From assembly GCA_001972305.1 (NCBI GenBank), contig BDDD01001610.1:66267-130266 (forward strand): a stretch of DNA of 64,000 nucleotides. Direction: 5' to 3'. Origin of the DNA: Cephalotus follicularis (lineage: Eukaryota > Streptophyta > Magnoliopsida > Oxalidales > Cephalotaceae). Shown one piece after another: positions 12,587 through 23,760 of this stretch. Each line of letters opens with the position of its first letter. Position 1 is the stretch's first letter. A program made the position numbers and the translations under genes. Below the pieces are notes generated by a model, which searched no databases, had not been told where the DNA came from, and worked only from the letters and a program-made list of their open reading frames with translations.

Positions 12587-12680
12587 TGTATTTACCAATA
12601 TATGAGTAACCATGCCGAATGGCTACATCAACACAATCCAACAATCATGTCCTCAAAGGACCAATCAATCAATCAGTCCG
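12443..12680. repeat. 148-bp tandem repeat containing a TG microsatellite
   Basis: A ~90-bp block beginning TTTACCAATATATGAG (12443 and 12591) occurs twice with a 148-bp offset. Between the copies is a (TG)n run of roughly 20 units (about 12547-12585). A shorter TG run precedes the first copy (12411-12442). It lies inside the G1 LTR and is probably slippage or unequal exchange. Confidence 0.9.
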
Positions 12681-13259
12681 TACGAAGAGCGTCGCCATCT
12701 CCTGGCCCCGACGTCGTACTCCTACTTCAACCCCTTCTCTGGCCGACTCGAAGTAGGTCAACAGTCCAATGTTACTTACACAATGGCTAAGTAACCAGTG
12801 TGTGGGTGCCCCTAGCCATCTCCTGGCCCCTAAGGTCCAAACTCGCCATTAGCCATCGATGGCAGCCTCTGCAACGCAGCTAATACGGCAACAATCTCAA
12901 TCACAATCCATCGATCAATTAATCAATTTTTAAAGTATTTTATAAGTTATAAATTACTTGAGACAATACATTTTCAAAATGTATAACAATCTTTAAAACA
13001 GTTTTCAATCTTTTGGAAACTATTTTTCAATCCTTCGAAATGTGTGCATTTCATGTAAAATAATGATTTCATTATAAAATCATGAATACAGTTTCCAATA
13101 TGGTAAAACATTTTAGAATCATATAACAGCTCAATCCAAAATTCAATTCATAACAATTATGCAATTTAAACATATGCTCAAATGCCTCTAGACCCATTTC
13201 CAGGTCAACACATCTCATCTAAGTGAAATCGTTCAAAATAGTGACTCATGCATCGATGT

Positions 13260-13600
13260 TTAATCCTTTGGCGTCGACGCTTATGACTTTTAAGCGTCGA
13301 CGCTTTCAGCTATAGTGTCAGCGCTTAGTTCAAAAACCTTAAGCGTCAGTACTTGTCTTTGGCATCAACACTCAAGGCATGGACCCTTAAGCGTCGGCGC
13401 TACAATCTTTGGCGTCGATGCTTTGAAGGTAGGAACCTTCACGCGTCACGCTTTGAAACGTCCATTATCACGCATATCCAACTAAAGCATCGACGCTTTT
13501 CCTTCAAGCATCGACAGTTTCATGAATTATCATTCGTTTTCCTCAGTATAAATTGTCTAAGCGTCGACGCTTTCCTTTTAAGTGTCGATGGTCTAGGCGT
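13260..13600 (-). promoter_or_regulatory. GTCGAC-core motif array, downstream cluster of the G1 LTR
   Basis: About ten degenerate copies of AAGCGTCGACGCTT. Examples are GCGTCGACGCTT at 13271, TAAGCGTCGACGCTTT at 13291, AAGCGTCGGCGCT at 13389, and AAGCGTCGACGCTTT at 13559. Core spacings are often 19-23 bp. The array lies roughly 1.06-1.40 kb from the LTR start, where the Tekay-like LTRs hold their second array. Function is unknown. Confidence 0.55.
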
Positions 13601-14344
13601 AACAGAACATACATTTTCTATTACCACATAAAACCAGTGAAAACCAAACATAGCAATGCATGAAATCCAAATCATTCTCAATCCAGAACTCAGTGTGCAT
13701 GGCAGTTTAACAAATAACAGTAACCATAATATCAATTCAACAATCCACAGTCCATATAACCATGCATTTCATCAATGGACAATCACTATTTTTGAACTCA
13801 AACTTGCATGTATAAATCCCCTACCTTTAATTCCAAGTTAGGAATCGAAAGTCCACCTCTTTGAGTTCCTGACAAGTGTCGTTTTGAGCTCACAAGTTTG
13901 GTTACAGTAGCTCAAAGACTGGTGAAGTGACTCCAAGCTCCCAAGATTTTACACAAGTTCAACAATGGAGGAAATAGAGTTCCTCTTCTTTCTCCTCTCT
14001 TTTCTCTCTGTGTTTTCTCACTATTTTTCCCTCTTTTCTTTCTTTTATTTTTTCCATTTTGGATAAGGAGACGAGAGTGTCCGTTTTATGCACACTTCCT
14101 CTCCTCTCTCTCCCTTCCCCGCGCACATGCACGGCCTGGCGCCTTGCCCTCTTTCTCCCTCTCTCCCACCTGTCGCATGACACCCACGTGTCATACTCTT
14201 TCTTTCAATCCAGTCACTGCAGGCTCAGGAGTCAGAGGTGCATGTTGGACATGATATCTCTGGCGTGATAATGCACTCCACAGGGGTCAACACCTGCCCC
14301 CTTGCATGTTTTCCTAACAGTGTTTAAACGTGTCTGATGTTCGA

Positions 14345-14510
14345 CATTAAGCATCGCCGGTTATACCATAGCGCCGACGCTTAACCCATTTTGCCTATTG
14401 GTGACGACGCTTTCACTTGGCGTCGATGCTTTGCGTGCATGTTTTTGGCGTATGCATTTGTATTCCTTGGCATCGACGCTTTGTTTCTAGGAGTCCACGC
14501 TTAGGCCAGT
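14345..14510 (-). promoter_or_regulatory. GTCGAC-core motif array, upstream cluster of the G1 LTR
   Basis: Degenerate units AAGCATCGCCGGTT, TAGCGCCGACGCTTA, GTGACGACGCTTT, TGGCGTCGATGCTTT, GGCATCGACGCTTT, and GAGTCCACGCTTA. Core spacings include 19, 20 and 21 bp, and the cluster is about 150-315 bp from the LTR start. Its copy is at 17137-17300. Probably a U3 enhancer-like cluster; inference only. Confidence 0.5.
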
Positions 14511-14660
14511 TTCTTGCATTTTAAACCAATACACTCCTCTTAACTTACCTTACACAAATTGCAATGTTATAATTTGGAAAATTCATCATTTCTCATTAAT
14601 CCATGATAAATTACATTGGAAATTGCAACAATACATTATATGGAATTCTCGGGCGTTATA

Positions 14661-15746
14661 GATACCATAGTCCTAAGGTAGGTGTAAATGGTAAATATTT
14701 AAAAATTTGTTTCACAACATGTAAGTGTGATTCTTTTGGACATGCTTGAAAACGAGCTCACAAACATACACTGAACATAATATAAAGTCTACTAGCAGTA
14801 AGATAAAGCAATGAACCAATCATACTCCTATAGAGTTTTTGGTCAACAAGCTTACCTTGCTCATATTTGTCTAACCTTGTAGTTGTGCTCATTGGAGTTT
14901 TGCTCTTCTTTGCATTTTCCATTCCAAATCTTTTGAGTAGATCTTTAATGTATTTGGATTGGTTGATGAAAATGCCGTCTTTGATTTGTTTTACTTGTAG
15001 TCCAAGGAAAAAGTTGAGTTCTCCCATCATGCTCATTTCGAACTCATCTTGCATAATTTGAGCAAACTCCTTGCACAAGCTTTCATTAGTATAACCAAAT
15101 AGTATATCATCAACATATATTTGCACAATTAAAATATCTTCATTGAGATATTTTGTAAAAAGAGTTATATCGATTGAACCTCTTTTAAAATCATTTTTAA
15201 AGAGATTGTCGCTAAGCTTTTCATACCAAGCTCTAGGAGCTTGTTTTAAACCATATAAATCTTTTGAAAGTTTAAAAACATGGTTTGAAAAATGTGGATC
15301 TTCAAAACCGGAAGGTTGTTCTACATACACTTCCTCTTTTATTAAACCATTTAAAAACGCACTTTTTACATCCATTTGAAATAGTGTAAAATCTTTATAT
15401 GATGCATATGCAACCAAAATACGAATGGATTCTAATCTAGCTGCGGGTGCATATGACTCATCAAAATCAATTCCTTCTTCTTGGGAATATCCCTTAGCTA
15501 CTAACCTAGCTTTGTTTCTAACAACTATTCCTTGATCATCCATTTTATTGCGATATACCTATTTAGTACCAATTATATGATGATCATTAGGCCTAGGTAC
15601 TAAGTTCCATACTTTATTACGATCAAATTAGTTTAATTCTTCTTGCATAGCTATCATCCAATTTTTATCTTTCTCAGCCTCTTTTATATTTTTAGGCTCA
15701 ATTTGAGAAAGAAAAGTAATATAATTATCATTTATAGAAGACCTAG
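14661..15746 (-). pseudogene. Duplicated Sirevirus reverse transcriptase fragment
   Basis: Minus-strand copia reverse transcriptase: [56 protein letters not shown]. It is a partial second copy of the region at 17453-18537, diverged about 2 percent over most of its length. It is truncated at 15746 by a Sirevirus LTR fragment, so it is a dead duplicate. Confidence 0.9.
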
Positions 15747-16453
15747 TGAAAGACAACAAGAGGGGGGGTGAATTGTAGACTTTAAATAAATTATGAACTT
15801 TTTCAAAAAATTAGCCAAAATAAAAATGAAACTAACAATTCAAAAACAACAATTATATTCAAACAATTATACTAACAAAATAAAGAGATAGAGTAGAAGA
15901 ATGCAAACACAGTTTTATAGTGGTTCGGCTTAATCTCTTGCCTACGTCCACTTTTCTCAAGGATCTCCTTGAGTTTCCACTAGTATCCGACCTCGAATAC
16001 AATAGTTGTGATTGACCTCAATCACACACACAAGGGTTCACTTCTCTCAAATATTTGAACAAATACAAGATTGAATAGCTTTTTTTTTTTGTATCACCTC
16101 TCAAAGGCTTGATATAGACTAAATTTGCTCACAATAATAGTTTAAAATAAGACAAGAACAACTCAGAGTAATGCTATAATTGCTGTATGACTTGATTGAT
16201 GTTTCTTGGTTGTTCTTGAGCCCTACTTATACTGTTTTTGATGAAAGAGCCGTTGTGTAATGTCTTGTAGCCGTTGGAATAATTTTGGAAACTTTGGCCT
16301 TAATTTGTGCGTTGATAAGATATCGTCTGGTTGTAATTCCCGATCAAAGCGTCGCCGGTTTTAATATAAACGTCGACGCTTCATGTGCTGCCAGTTTGAT
16401 ATTAACTGTCGCCTCTTAGTAACGCTGATGCCTTGTGTCATTCGTAATTTTCA
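15747..16453 (-). repeat. Sirevirus LTR fragment of a second subfamily
   Basis: It starts TGAAAGACAACAAGAGG, analogous to the TGAAATACTACAAGAGAGG start at 21749, and shares the block ending TGGTTCGGCTTAATCTCTTGCC with the other Sirevirus LTRs here. A TATA-like box (minus strand TATAAGTAG, about 16226-16236) is followed upstream by GTCGAC-core motifs (16345-16440). The outer ~500 bp, including TGTCAACA, is missing. It is replaced at 16454 by the second copy of the G1 LTR end. Confidence 0.75.
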
Positions 16454-18537
16454 AAATCCAAATCATTCTCAATCCAGAACTCAGTGTGCATGGCAGTTTA
16501 ACAAATAACAGTAACCATAATATCAATTCAACAATCCACAGTCCATATAACCATGCATTTCATCAATGGACAATCACTATTTTTGAACTCAAACTTGCAT
16601 GTATAAATCCCCTACCTTTAATTCCAAGTTAGGAATCGAAAGTCCACCTCTTTGAGTTCCTGACAAGTGTCGTTTTGAGCTCACAAGTTTGGTTACAGTA
16701 GCTCAAAGACTGGTGAAGTGACTCCAAGCTCCCAAGATTTTACACAAGTTCAACAATGGAGGAAATAGAGTTCCTCTTCTTTCTCCTCTCTTTTCTCTCT
16801 GTGTTTTCTCACTATTTTTCCCTCTTTTCTTTCTTTTATTTTTTCCATTTTGGATAAGGAGACGAGAGTGTCCGTTTTATGCACACTTCCTCTCCTCTCT
16901 CTCCCTTCCCCGCGCACATGCACGGCCTGGCGCCTTGCCCTCTTTCTCCCTCTCTCCCACCTGTCGCATGACACCCACGTGTCATACTCTTTCTTTCAAT
17001 CCAGTCACTGCAGGCTCAGGAGTCAGAGGTGCATGTTGGACATGATATCTCTGGCGTGATAATGCACTCCACAGGGGTCAACACCTGCCCCCTTGCATGT
17101 TTTCCTAACAGTGTTTAAACGTGTCTGATGTTCGACATTAAGCATCGCCGGTTATACCATAGCGCCGACGCTTAACCCATTTTGCCTATTGGTGACGACG
17201 CTTTCACTTGGCGTCGATGCTTTGCGTGCATGTTTTTGGCGTATGCATTTGTATTCCTTGGCATCGACGCTTTGTTTCTAGGAGTCCACGCTTAGGCCAG
17301 TTTCTTGCATTTTAAACCAATACACTCCTCTTAACTTACCTTACACAAATTGCAATGTTATAATTTGGAAAATTCATCATTTCTCATTAATCCATGATAA
17401 ATTACATTGGAAATTGCAACAATACATTATATGGAATTCTCGGGCGTTATAGATACCATAGTCCTAAGGTAGGTGTAAATGGTAAATATTTAAAAATTTG
17501 TTTCACAACATGTAAGTGTGATTCTTTTGGACATGCTTGAAAACGAGCTCACAAACATACACTGAACATAATATCTGGTCTACTAGCAGTCAGATAAAGC
17601 AATGATCCAATCATACTCCTATAGAGTTTTTGGTCAACAAGCTTACCTTGCTCATCTTTGTCTAACCTTGTAGTTGTGCTCATTGGAGTTTTGCTCTTCT
17701 TTGCATTTTCCATTCCAAATCTTTTGAGTAGATCTTTGATGTATTTGGATTGGTTGATGAAAATGCCGTCTTTGATTTGTTTTACTTGTAGTCCAAGGAA
17801 AAAGTTGAGTTCTCCCATCATGCTCATTTCGAACTCATCTTGCATAATTTGAGCAAACTCCTTGCACAAGCTCTCATTAGTATAACCAAATAGTATACCA
17901 TCAACATATATTTGCACAATTAAAATATCTTCATTGAGATATTTTGTAAAAAGATTTATATCTATTGAGCCTCTTTTAAAATCATTTTTAATGAGATAGC
18001 GGCTAAGCTTTTCATTCCAAGCTCTAGGAGCTTGTTTTAAACCATATAATGATTTTGAAAGTTTAAAAACATGGTTTGAAAAATGTGGATCTTCAAAACC
18101 GGGAGGTTGTTCTACATACACTTCCTCTTTTATTAAACCATTTAAAAATGCACTTTTTACATCCATTTGAAACAGTGTAAAATCTTTATATGATGCATAT
18201 GCAAGCAAAATACGAATGGATTCTAATCTAGCTACGGGTGCATATGACTCATCAAAATCAATTCCTTCTTCTTGGGAATATCCCTTAGCTACTAACCTAG
18301 CTTTGTTTCTAATAACTATTCCTTGATCATCCATTTTCTTGCGATATACCCATTTAGTACCAATTATATGATGATCATTAGGCCTAGGTACTAAGTTCCA
18401 TACTTTATTACGATCAAATTGGTTTAATTCTTCTTGCATAGCTATTATCCAATTTTTATCTTTCTCGGCCTCTTTTATATTTTTAGGCTCAATTTGAGAA
18501 AGAAAAGTAATATAATTATGATTTATAGAAGACTTAG
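16454..18537. repeat. Duplicated segment spanning the G1 LTR/Sirevirus junction, copy 2
   Basis: Second copy of 13663-15746. Unlike copy 1 it runs uninterrupted into the rest of the Sirevirus pol at 18538. It repeats the GATAC junction at 17452-17456, so the duplication is younger than the G1 insertion. Confidence 0.9.
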
Positions 18538-20050
18538 TAACTATACCTTGTCTAGGATTACCTATAATAGCCTCATGAGGATGTCCTTTCACTACCTTCA
18601 AAGTCTTGTCATGAAGAGCTTCTTGGTAGCTTTCTTGAAGGGTTACATCTTGTGTTGGTTTCTCATCTTTCTTTTCAATTTTTCTTTCTTCAAAGCTTAG
18701 ATCTTCAATACTCTTTTCAACAAATTCTACATCATCAGCATCAAATACTTCTTTTGGAATCAAAGGGTTAGATTCGTCAAAAACAACACGCATAGATTCT
18801 TCTACAATAAGTGTTCTCTTATTAAAATATCTATAAGTTCTACTTGTACTTGAATAGCCAAGAAAAATACCTTCGTCGACTTTGGAGTCGAACTTACCAA
18901 GATGATCCTTTCCATTGTTGTGAATGAAGCATTTGCATCCAAATGCATGAAAGTAACTAATGTTAGGCTTTATCCACATCAATAATTCAAATGGAGTCTC
19001 TTTGAGAATTAGCCTTATCGATATTTGGTTCAAAACATAACAAGAAGTATTTATGGCCTCAGCCCAAAAATATTTTGGTAAATGGTTTTCATTTAAAATA
19101 GTTCTACACATTTCTTGTAGAGTTCTATTCTTCTTTTCAACAACCACATTTTGTTGAAGTGTTCTAGGTGTAGAAAACTCGTGAATAAAACCATTTTAAA
19201 TACAAAAGTTTTAGAAAAGATGGTTTTCAAATTCTTTACCATGATCACTTCTAATAGTTAAAATAGAAGTGTCTTTTTCTTTTAAAACAATCTTACAAAA
19301 ATTTGAAAATTCTTTAAAAGCTTCATTTTTATGGGCAAGGAAAATTGTCCATGTATATCTTGAATAGTCATCAACTATAACCATAGCATATGATTTAACA
19401 CCTAGACTTATCACATCTATAAGTCCAAATAAATCAATATCTAATAGTTGTAATGGCCTAGTTGTAGAGACTACATTCTTACTCTTAAAAGATATTATAA
19501 TTTGCTTCCCATGTTGACAAGTTTCACAAATCTTATCTTTTTCAAAATTAATTTTAGGAAGCCCTTTAAATAGATCATATTTTAAAATCTTTGAAATGGT
19601 TGTCATACCAACATGACCAAGTCTCCTATGTCATAACCAACTATCATCATTTATGGATACTAGACATTTGACATTTTGATTTTGTAAGTCATTTATATCT
19701 ACTAAATAAACATTTTCATGTCTATATCCAATAAATTTAGTTAGGTTATTTTTTATGTCTAATACTTTGCAAAAATCTTTTTCAAACACGACTCTACAAT
19801 CCGTGTTACATAATTGACTTATGCTCAATAGATTGTGTTTGAGTCCATCAACATACAAAACATTAGAAATAGAAGTTCGATCATTACCTATGGAGCCACA
19901 TCCCATGATTCTTCTTTTAGCATTGTCTCCAAAGGTGACATCTCCTCCTTGCTTTGATTCAAAATTGACAAATAAACTTTTGTCATCGGTCATATGCTTG
20001 GAGCATCCACTATCCAAGTACCATTGTGTCTTCTTCGACAATGCCTTCAA
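17453..20050 (-). pseudogene. Sirevirus pol: protease, integrase and reverse transcriptase, fossil
   Basis: Minus-strand order: the protease-type motif WYLDSGCSKHMTDD (about 19970-20030) in 19631-20050. Next is the integrase zinc region and core, with CETCQHGKQ and DDYSRYTW (19211-19606). The integrase end plus reverse transcriptase occupy 17549-19147, a 532-codon open stretch with [23 protein letters not shown] and [15 protein letters not shown]. Together these enzymes would copy and insert the element. The region is broken, and its RNase H part lies beyond the G1 insertion. Confidence 0.9.
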
Positions 20051-20594
20051 ACATATCTATAAAAAACAATATCAAAAATTTGTTTGAGGTACCCAACAAA
20101 TTTTGGGTTCTTTGGGGTTCTTAAGTCTAACAAATTTTGATTTATACAATACATTTTTCTTGTAAAAACAAGATGAAGAAATGTGACCTTGTTTACCACA
20201 ATAGTTACACGTAACATTGATATTTTTCTTTTTAATAACTTCTTTCTCAATTTCATCTTTTTCAATTTTATTCTTTCTTTCAAAGAAATTTTAATAATGC
20301 TTAACATTGTTCATTTCATCGTATCCTAAACCCGCTTTATCGAATACGCATCTTTACATGCCTAAAACTCTTTCAAATTTTTCACTACTAGTAGAAAAAA
20401 TTGAGAATGTTTTCTTTAGAGCATCTACTTCAATTTTAAGACATTCATTCTCCTTTTTCTAATATATCTATCTTAAGACACTCATTTTCTTTAGAATCAT
20501 CTTCATTAGTCAAATTAATGATTTTTAATTGATTATTTTCATTAGTTAAACTTTTGACCTTTTTCTTTAAAGAAGAAATAATAGAACTATATAT

Positions 20595-21368
20595 TTATAC
20601 TATTAAAACAAGTTCATCGTAGCTTACCTTGACATTGACTTCCTCCTCTTCCTCGATGGCCATCAATGCTAATTGAGCAACTTCTTCATGCGATTCTTCA
20701 TCGGAGCTAGAGTCATCACTGTCATCCCAAGTGGCAAGCATGGCTTTCTTTTTCTTCAAATGCTCCTTCTTGTTGAGTCTTGGGCAATCACTTTTGTAGT
20801 GCCCAGGTTTGTTGCATTCAAAGCATATAATTTCCTCAAGCTTGCTTGACTCTCCTTTTTGATGAATTTTCTTGTTTAGTTTCCCTCCAAACTTCATCTT
20901 GCTTGCAAGGAACTTCTTGAACTTCCTCGTGATTAGAGCAAGCTCTTCATCACTATCATCTTCAGATTCTTCATTTGTAGAGGACTTTAATGATAAAACC
21001 TTTTTATTTCTTTTCTCCTTTTCTTCAACACCATCCCTTTTCAAAATTAATAGCTCAAGGGTCATTAGAGACCCTAGGAGATCCTCCAAAGGAAGGGAGT
21101 TGAGGTCTTTTTCTTCCTCAATTGCTGTCACTATAGGCATCCATGCTCTAGGTAGACACCTGAGAATTTTTCTCACCATTTCACTGTTAGAATAAGTTTT
21201 ATCCAAAGCTTGTAGAGCATTTGTAATATTAGTAAATCTAGTGAACATAGATTTAATGTCTTCATTTTCATTCATGGAGAACATTTCATAGTCATGAACT
21301 AGCATGCTAATTTTTGCTTCTTTGACTTGATTGGTACCTTCATAGGTAACCTTAAGTCTATCCCACAT
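20595..21368 (-). pseudogene. Sirevirus gag, fossil
   Basis: Minus-strand gag remnant. The N-terminal part has the copia gag signature (MWDRLKVTYEGTNQVKEAKI, YEMFSMNENEDIKSMFTRF, LPRAWMPIVTAIEE). An acidic linker and a CCHC zinc knuckle (CFECNKPGHYKSDC, about 20775-20830) follow. The final part is acidic. Gag would package the RNA. The 20051-20594 interval toward pol is degraded and T-rich on the plus strand. Upstream (21370-21738) is weaker gag leader sequence up to the primer-binding site. Confidence 0.9.
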
Positions 21369-21748
21369 TTACTTAGCCGAAATGCAAGACAAAACTCTAT
21401 TGAAATCGCTAGAATTGATAGCACAAATAATAATATGTTTTTCTTTAGCGTTCATTTGAACCCTCTTCCTAACTTCATCAGTATAACTAGTCCTAGGTTT
21501 TGGAATTACTTCACCATTTTCATTTCTCATGGTAGGCAAGTTTGGACCATCAACAATAAGGTCCCATAAATTATAATCTAAAGATTAAATGAAAATGGTC
21601 ATCTTAGCCTTCCAATGGCTATAGTTATTGCCATCAAAATATGGTGGCTTGGAGATGTTTTGGCTTTCTCCGGAATTCAAGTTCATTGACATGGATCTTT
21701 AAGACTCTAACAATTAAGAATTATAAGTCTACTCTCTCTGATACCAAT

Positions 21749-23037
21749 TGAAATACTACAAGAGAGGTATTTGTAAATTTATGAACTTTTTTTATATAAG
21801 CCAATATAAAACTAAATTAAAAATTCAATAAGGCAAAGAACAAATTTGACATGTGTAGTGAATAATATGCAAAATATAAGTAAAAAGAAAGAGTAAGAGA
21901 AAGAAAACACATATTTTAGAGTGGTTCGGCTAATCTCTTGCCTACGTACACTTTTCTCAAGACCTCTTAAGATTCCATTAATATTCTCTACTGAATACAA
22001 TCTCCGAATTACTTTGTAGGAACAATTCAGTGCACCTTTACAATATCTTGTAACTGAACTCAATTACAAACACTTCTAACTAAGGATTCACTCCCCTTTA
22101 TGATAGAACTAAACAATGGTTGTTTGATATTTTGTGTAACCTCTCTAAGGTTGGATTTTGACCAAATTTTCTCAATTACAACAACTCAAAATTTGATCAC
22201 AAGATAACAAAAGCTAATGACAATGAAACTCTTGAAATAAGCTTTGATATGAATGGTGCTGATTTTCTTTGTGATTGATTGTTGTGATTCTTGTTCTTGT
22301 AGTAATTCTTCTTCTTTGATGTTTTTGCTGCCTCCTTTTTATAGATTTCTTCAGCTTGTAGCCATTGTAGAAGTCATAGAGCCATTGGAGTTGTTTTGGG
22401 AAATGTTACATAAAAAACAGCGTTGAAAAGATAGTCCATGATTGCTTCCCGCACACAAAATGTTGACAGATTAGATCTAAGCGTAGACTCTTAGATGTTA
22501 CCGATATGCATTAAATTTGAATTTGCATGCTTAACCAATGATGCTTTGAATTTGATGTCGACGGTTTGACTAAAGCACCGACAGTTTCTTCAAAGTGTTG
22601 CCACTTCAAGTCCATAAAATAATTTTATTCATCTCTATACTAAACCACTGTCATGCTCCCCTTAAGCGCTGGTATATAGGTCATAAGCACTGACAGTTTC
22701 CCTGTGACCGTCGACGCTTTGTACATTTTGATTTTTACTTCAAGTGCTCAACTGTTGATGCTTTGTTGTATACCTTCGTCGGTTTGCCTTAAGCACTGAC
22801 GGTTACATTCTGACCGTTGATGCTTTACATATTTTGTTCTTGACTTCAAATGCTCAACTGTCTCTATACTAAACAGCTGACAGTTAAATTCTGACCGTCG
22901 ACGGTTTGCCCTCTTTTTACAATGACGAATGCTTCTTTGTTTTGTTTTGCAATGGAAACCTTTCTTGCACAAAGAGAAACAATATTAAAAGAAAATATGT
23001 TATCATAAAAATTAGGATTGAGACATAAATGTCAACA
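21749..23037 (-). repeat. Sirevirus 5' LTR (1289 bp)
   Basis: It begins TGAAATACT and ends ATGTCAACA on the plus strand. The inner side touches the primer-binding site. A TATA-like CTATAAAAAGG on the minus strand (about 22335-22345) probably marks the core promoter. Directly upstream of it, 22475-22930 is packed with GTCGAC-core motifs. The shared Sirevirus block TGGTTCGGCTAATCTCTTGCC lies at about 21922-21943. Confidence 0.85.
22475..22930 (-). promoter_or_regulatory. GTCGAC-core motif array in Sirevirus U3
   Basis: Degenerate copies include GATGTCGACGGTTT, GCACCGACAGTTT, ACCGTCGACGCTTTG, GCACTGACGGTTA, ACCGTTGATGCTTT, and ACCGTCGACGGTTTG. Many variants differ by CG to TG or CA, the footprint of methylated-cytosine decay. 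The array lies about 130-590 bp upstream of the TATA-like box, the usual place for LTR enhancers. Confidence 0.55.
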
Positions 23038-23760
23038 AGAAGAAATGAAATGTTTAGGGCCATTTGGTTCTATTTATACTCTCTTTCTTATAATCTACCC
23101 TCATGCGTAATTAATACAGTACACATACACGTAACATACCATGTGAGCATTGGAAATACCCCATACTATCCATAACCAATTCCACAATCAATATTCATAA
23201 CCAATGTTGTTAGAACCAGACCAGTAGGTCCGATCGGTAAAATCGGGAACTGGTCGTGCTGCCGGGCAGGCCACACCTGAAAATCGCTTTTAGTCAAGAA
23301 CCAGCTAGAATCGCTCAAAACCGGTCACAACCGCTCAGAACCGGTGGGAAGCCGTTTTTATTTTTTATTTTTTATTTTTAAAAAAAAAAGAGAAAATAAG
23401 TCATTGGTTTTATAAGAAGTAATACTATGATCCAGATTTGAAGTTTTGTATTTATCAATCAAAATCATATTATTTTTCAATTATATTATCAATATTTTAT
23501 ATAAATAGGAATAATATTATTATTTTATGGAATATTATACTGTTGACGTATTAATGTTATGAATTTTATGTAATATTTATTATCAAATATATTTTTTTAA
23601 AATTTACGATTTTACCCCGGTTCAACTTCAAACCCTTGAACATCTAGACTTTATGGTTCTGCGTCCGGTCCGATTCTGACAACATTTTCATAACATCCAT
23701 ATATTATATAAATGATGCAATAAATGCTAAAGCATAAAATGACCGTTTTGGGGTGTTACA
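23038..23760 (-). repeat. Truncated gypsy LTR, cut by the Sirevirus insertion
   Basis: Its right end GGGGTGTTACA (23750-23760) is the TGTAACACCCC start of a gypsy LTR on the minus strand. A TATA-like TATAAATAGAACC on the minus strand lies near 23070-23085. A hAT-like MITE (23202-23686) is inserted inside. The left part is missing where the Sirevirus LTR abuts at 23037. Confidence 0.6.
23202..23686. mobile_element. hAT-like MITE, 485 bp, with 8-bp target duplication
   Basis: Flanked by TTCATAAC on both sides (23194-23201 and 23687-23694). The termini are inverted repeats of about 22 bp: AATGTTGTTAGAACCAGACC on the left, and AATGTTGTCAGAATCGGACC as the reverse complement of the right. The 8-bp duplication fits hAT transposases. 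The interior has GC-rich ACCGGT-type repeats and no coding capacity, so it is a non-autonomous element moved in trans. Confidence 0.8.

Larger units (their letters stand above)
2574..14660 (-). mobile_element. Ty3/gypsy element G1 (chromovirus-like) inserted in the Sirevirus pol, internally deleted and rearranged
   Basis: Flanked by GATAC on both sides (2569-2573 and 14661-14665). On the minus strand it has a 5' LTR (11847-14660), a primer-binding site (about 11833-11846, TTGGTATTAGAGC-like), gag, protease and reverse transcriptase remnants down to 9254. A solo LTR (7091-9253) and a foreign LTR fragment (about 4551-7086) follow, then a truncated 3' LTR (3996-4550). The early part of that 3' LTR is also present at 2574-2991 through the tandem duplication. 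Integrase and RNase H regions are missing. It is broken and old enough to have taken further insertions. Confidence 0.85.
11847..14660 (-). repeat. G1 5' LTR (2814 bp)
   Basis: The inner end TGTCACACTCC touches a primer-binding site (minus strand TTGGTATTAGAGC). The outer end GGGCGTTATA is followed by GATAC. It contains a 148-bp tandem repeat with a TG microsatellite (12443-12680) and two clusters of degenerate AAGCGTCGACGCTT motifs (13260-13600 and 14345-14510). A long CT-rich tract (13975-14060) is a purine-rich leader on the minus strand. The final ~1 kb recurs at 16454-17450. Confidence 0.85.
13663..15746. repeat. Duplicated segment spanning the G1 LTR/Sirevirus junction, copy 1
   Basis: Matches 16454-18537 at a constant 2791-bp offset. 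It covers the last ~1 kb of the G1 LTR, the GATAC junction, and ~1.1 kb of Sirevirus pol. From 13663 to about 14803 no differences from copy 2 were seen. Beyond that about 20 substitutions occur in ~940 bp. Copy 1 ends exactly where a Sirevirus LTR fragment begins (TGAAAGAC at 15747). Confidence 0.9.
1..23037 (-). mobile_element. Sirevirus-like Ty1/copia retrotransposon, minus strand, split by a gypsy insertion and running off the left edge
   Basis: Read on the minus strand, the order is 5' LTR (21749-23037), primer-binding site (about 21739-21748, complementary to initiator tRNA-Met), gag, protease, integrase, reverse transcriptase, RNase H, an accessory ORF region, several polypurine tracts, and the start of the 3' LTR (1-53). 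Both LTRs end in ATGTCAACA when read on the plus strand. Several GGGGGAG-type polypurine tracts plus an extra ORF after pol are hallmarks of the Sirevirus lineage. Gypsy element G1 sits inside pol (2574-14660) with a GATAC duplication. The element is broken, with many disabling changes. Its LTR-pair age cannot be judged because only 53 bp of the left LTR is in view. Confidence 0.85.

Noticed and set aside
12352-12794. Open frames rich in V/C repeats
   Set aside because: Translation of the TG microsatellite and its 148-bp duplicate.
13959-14268. Matching open frames on both strands, repeated at 16750-17059
   Set aside because: They come from a CT-rich LTR leader that was duplicated. The conservation reflects the recent duplication, not coding selection.
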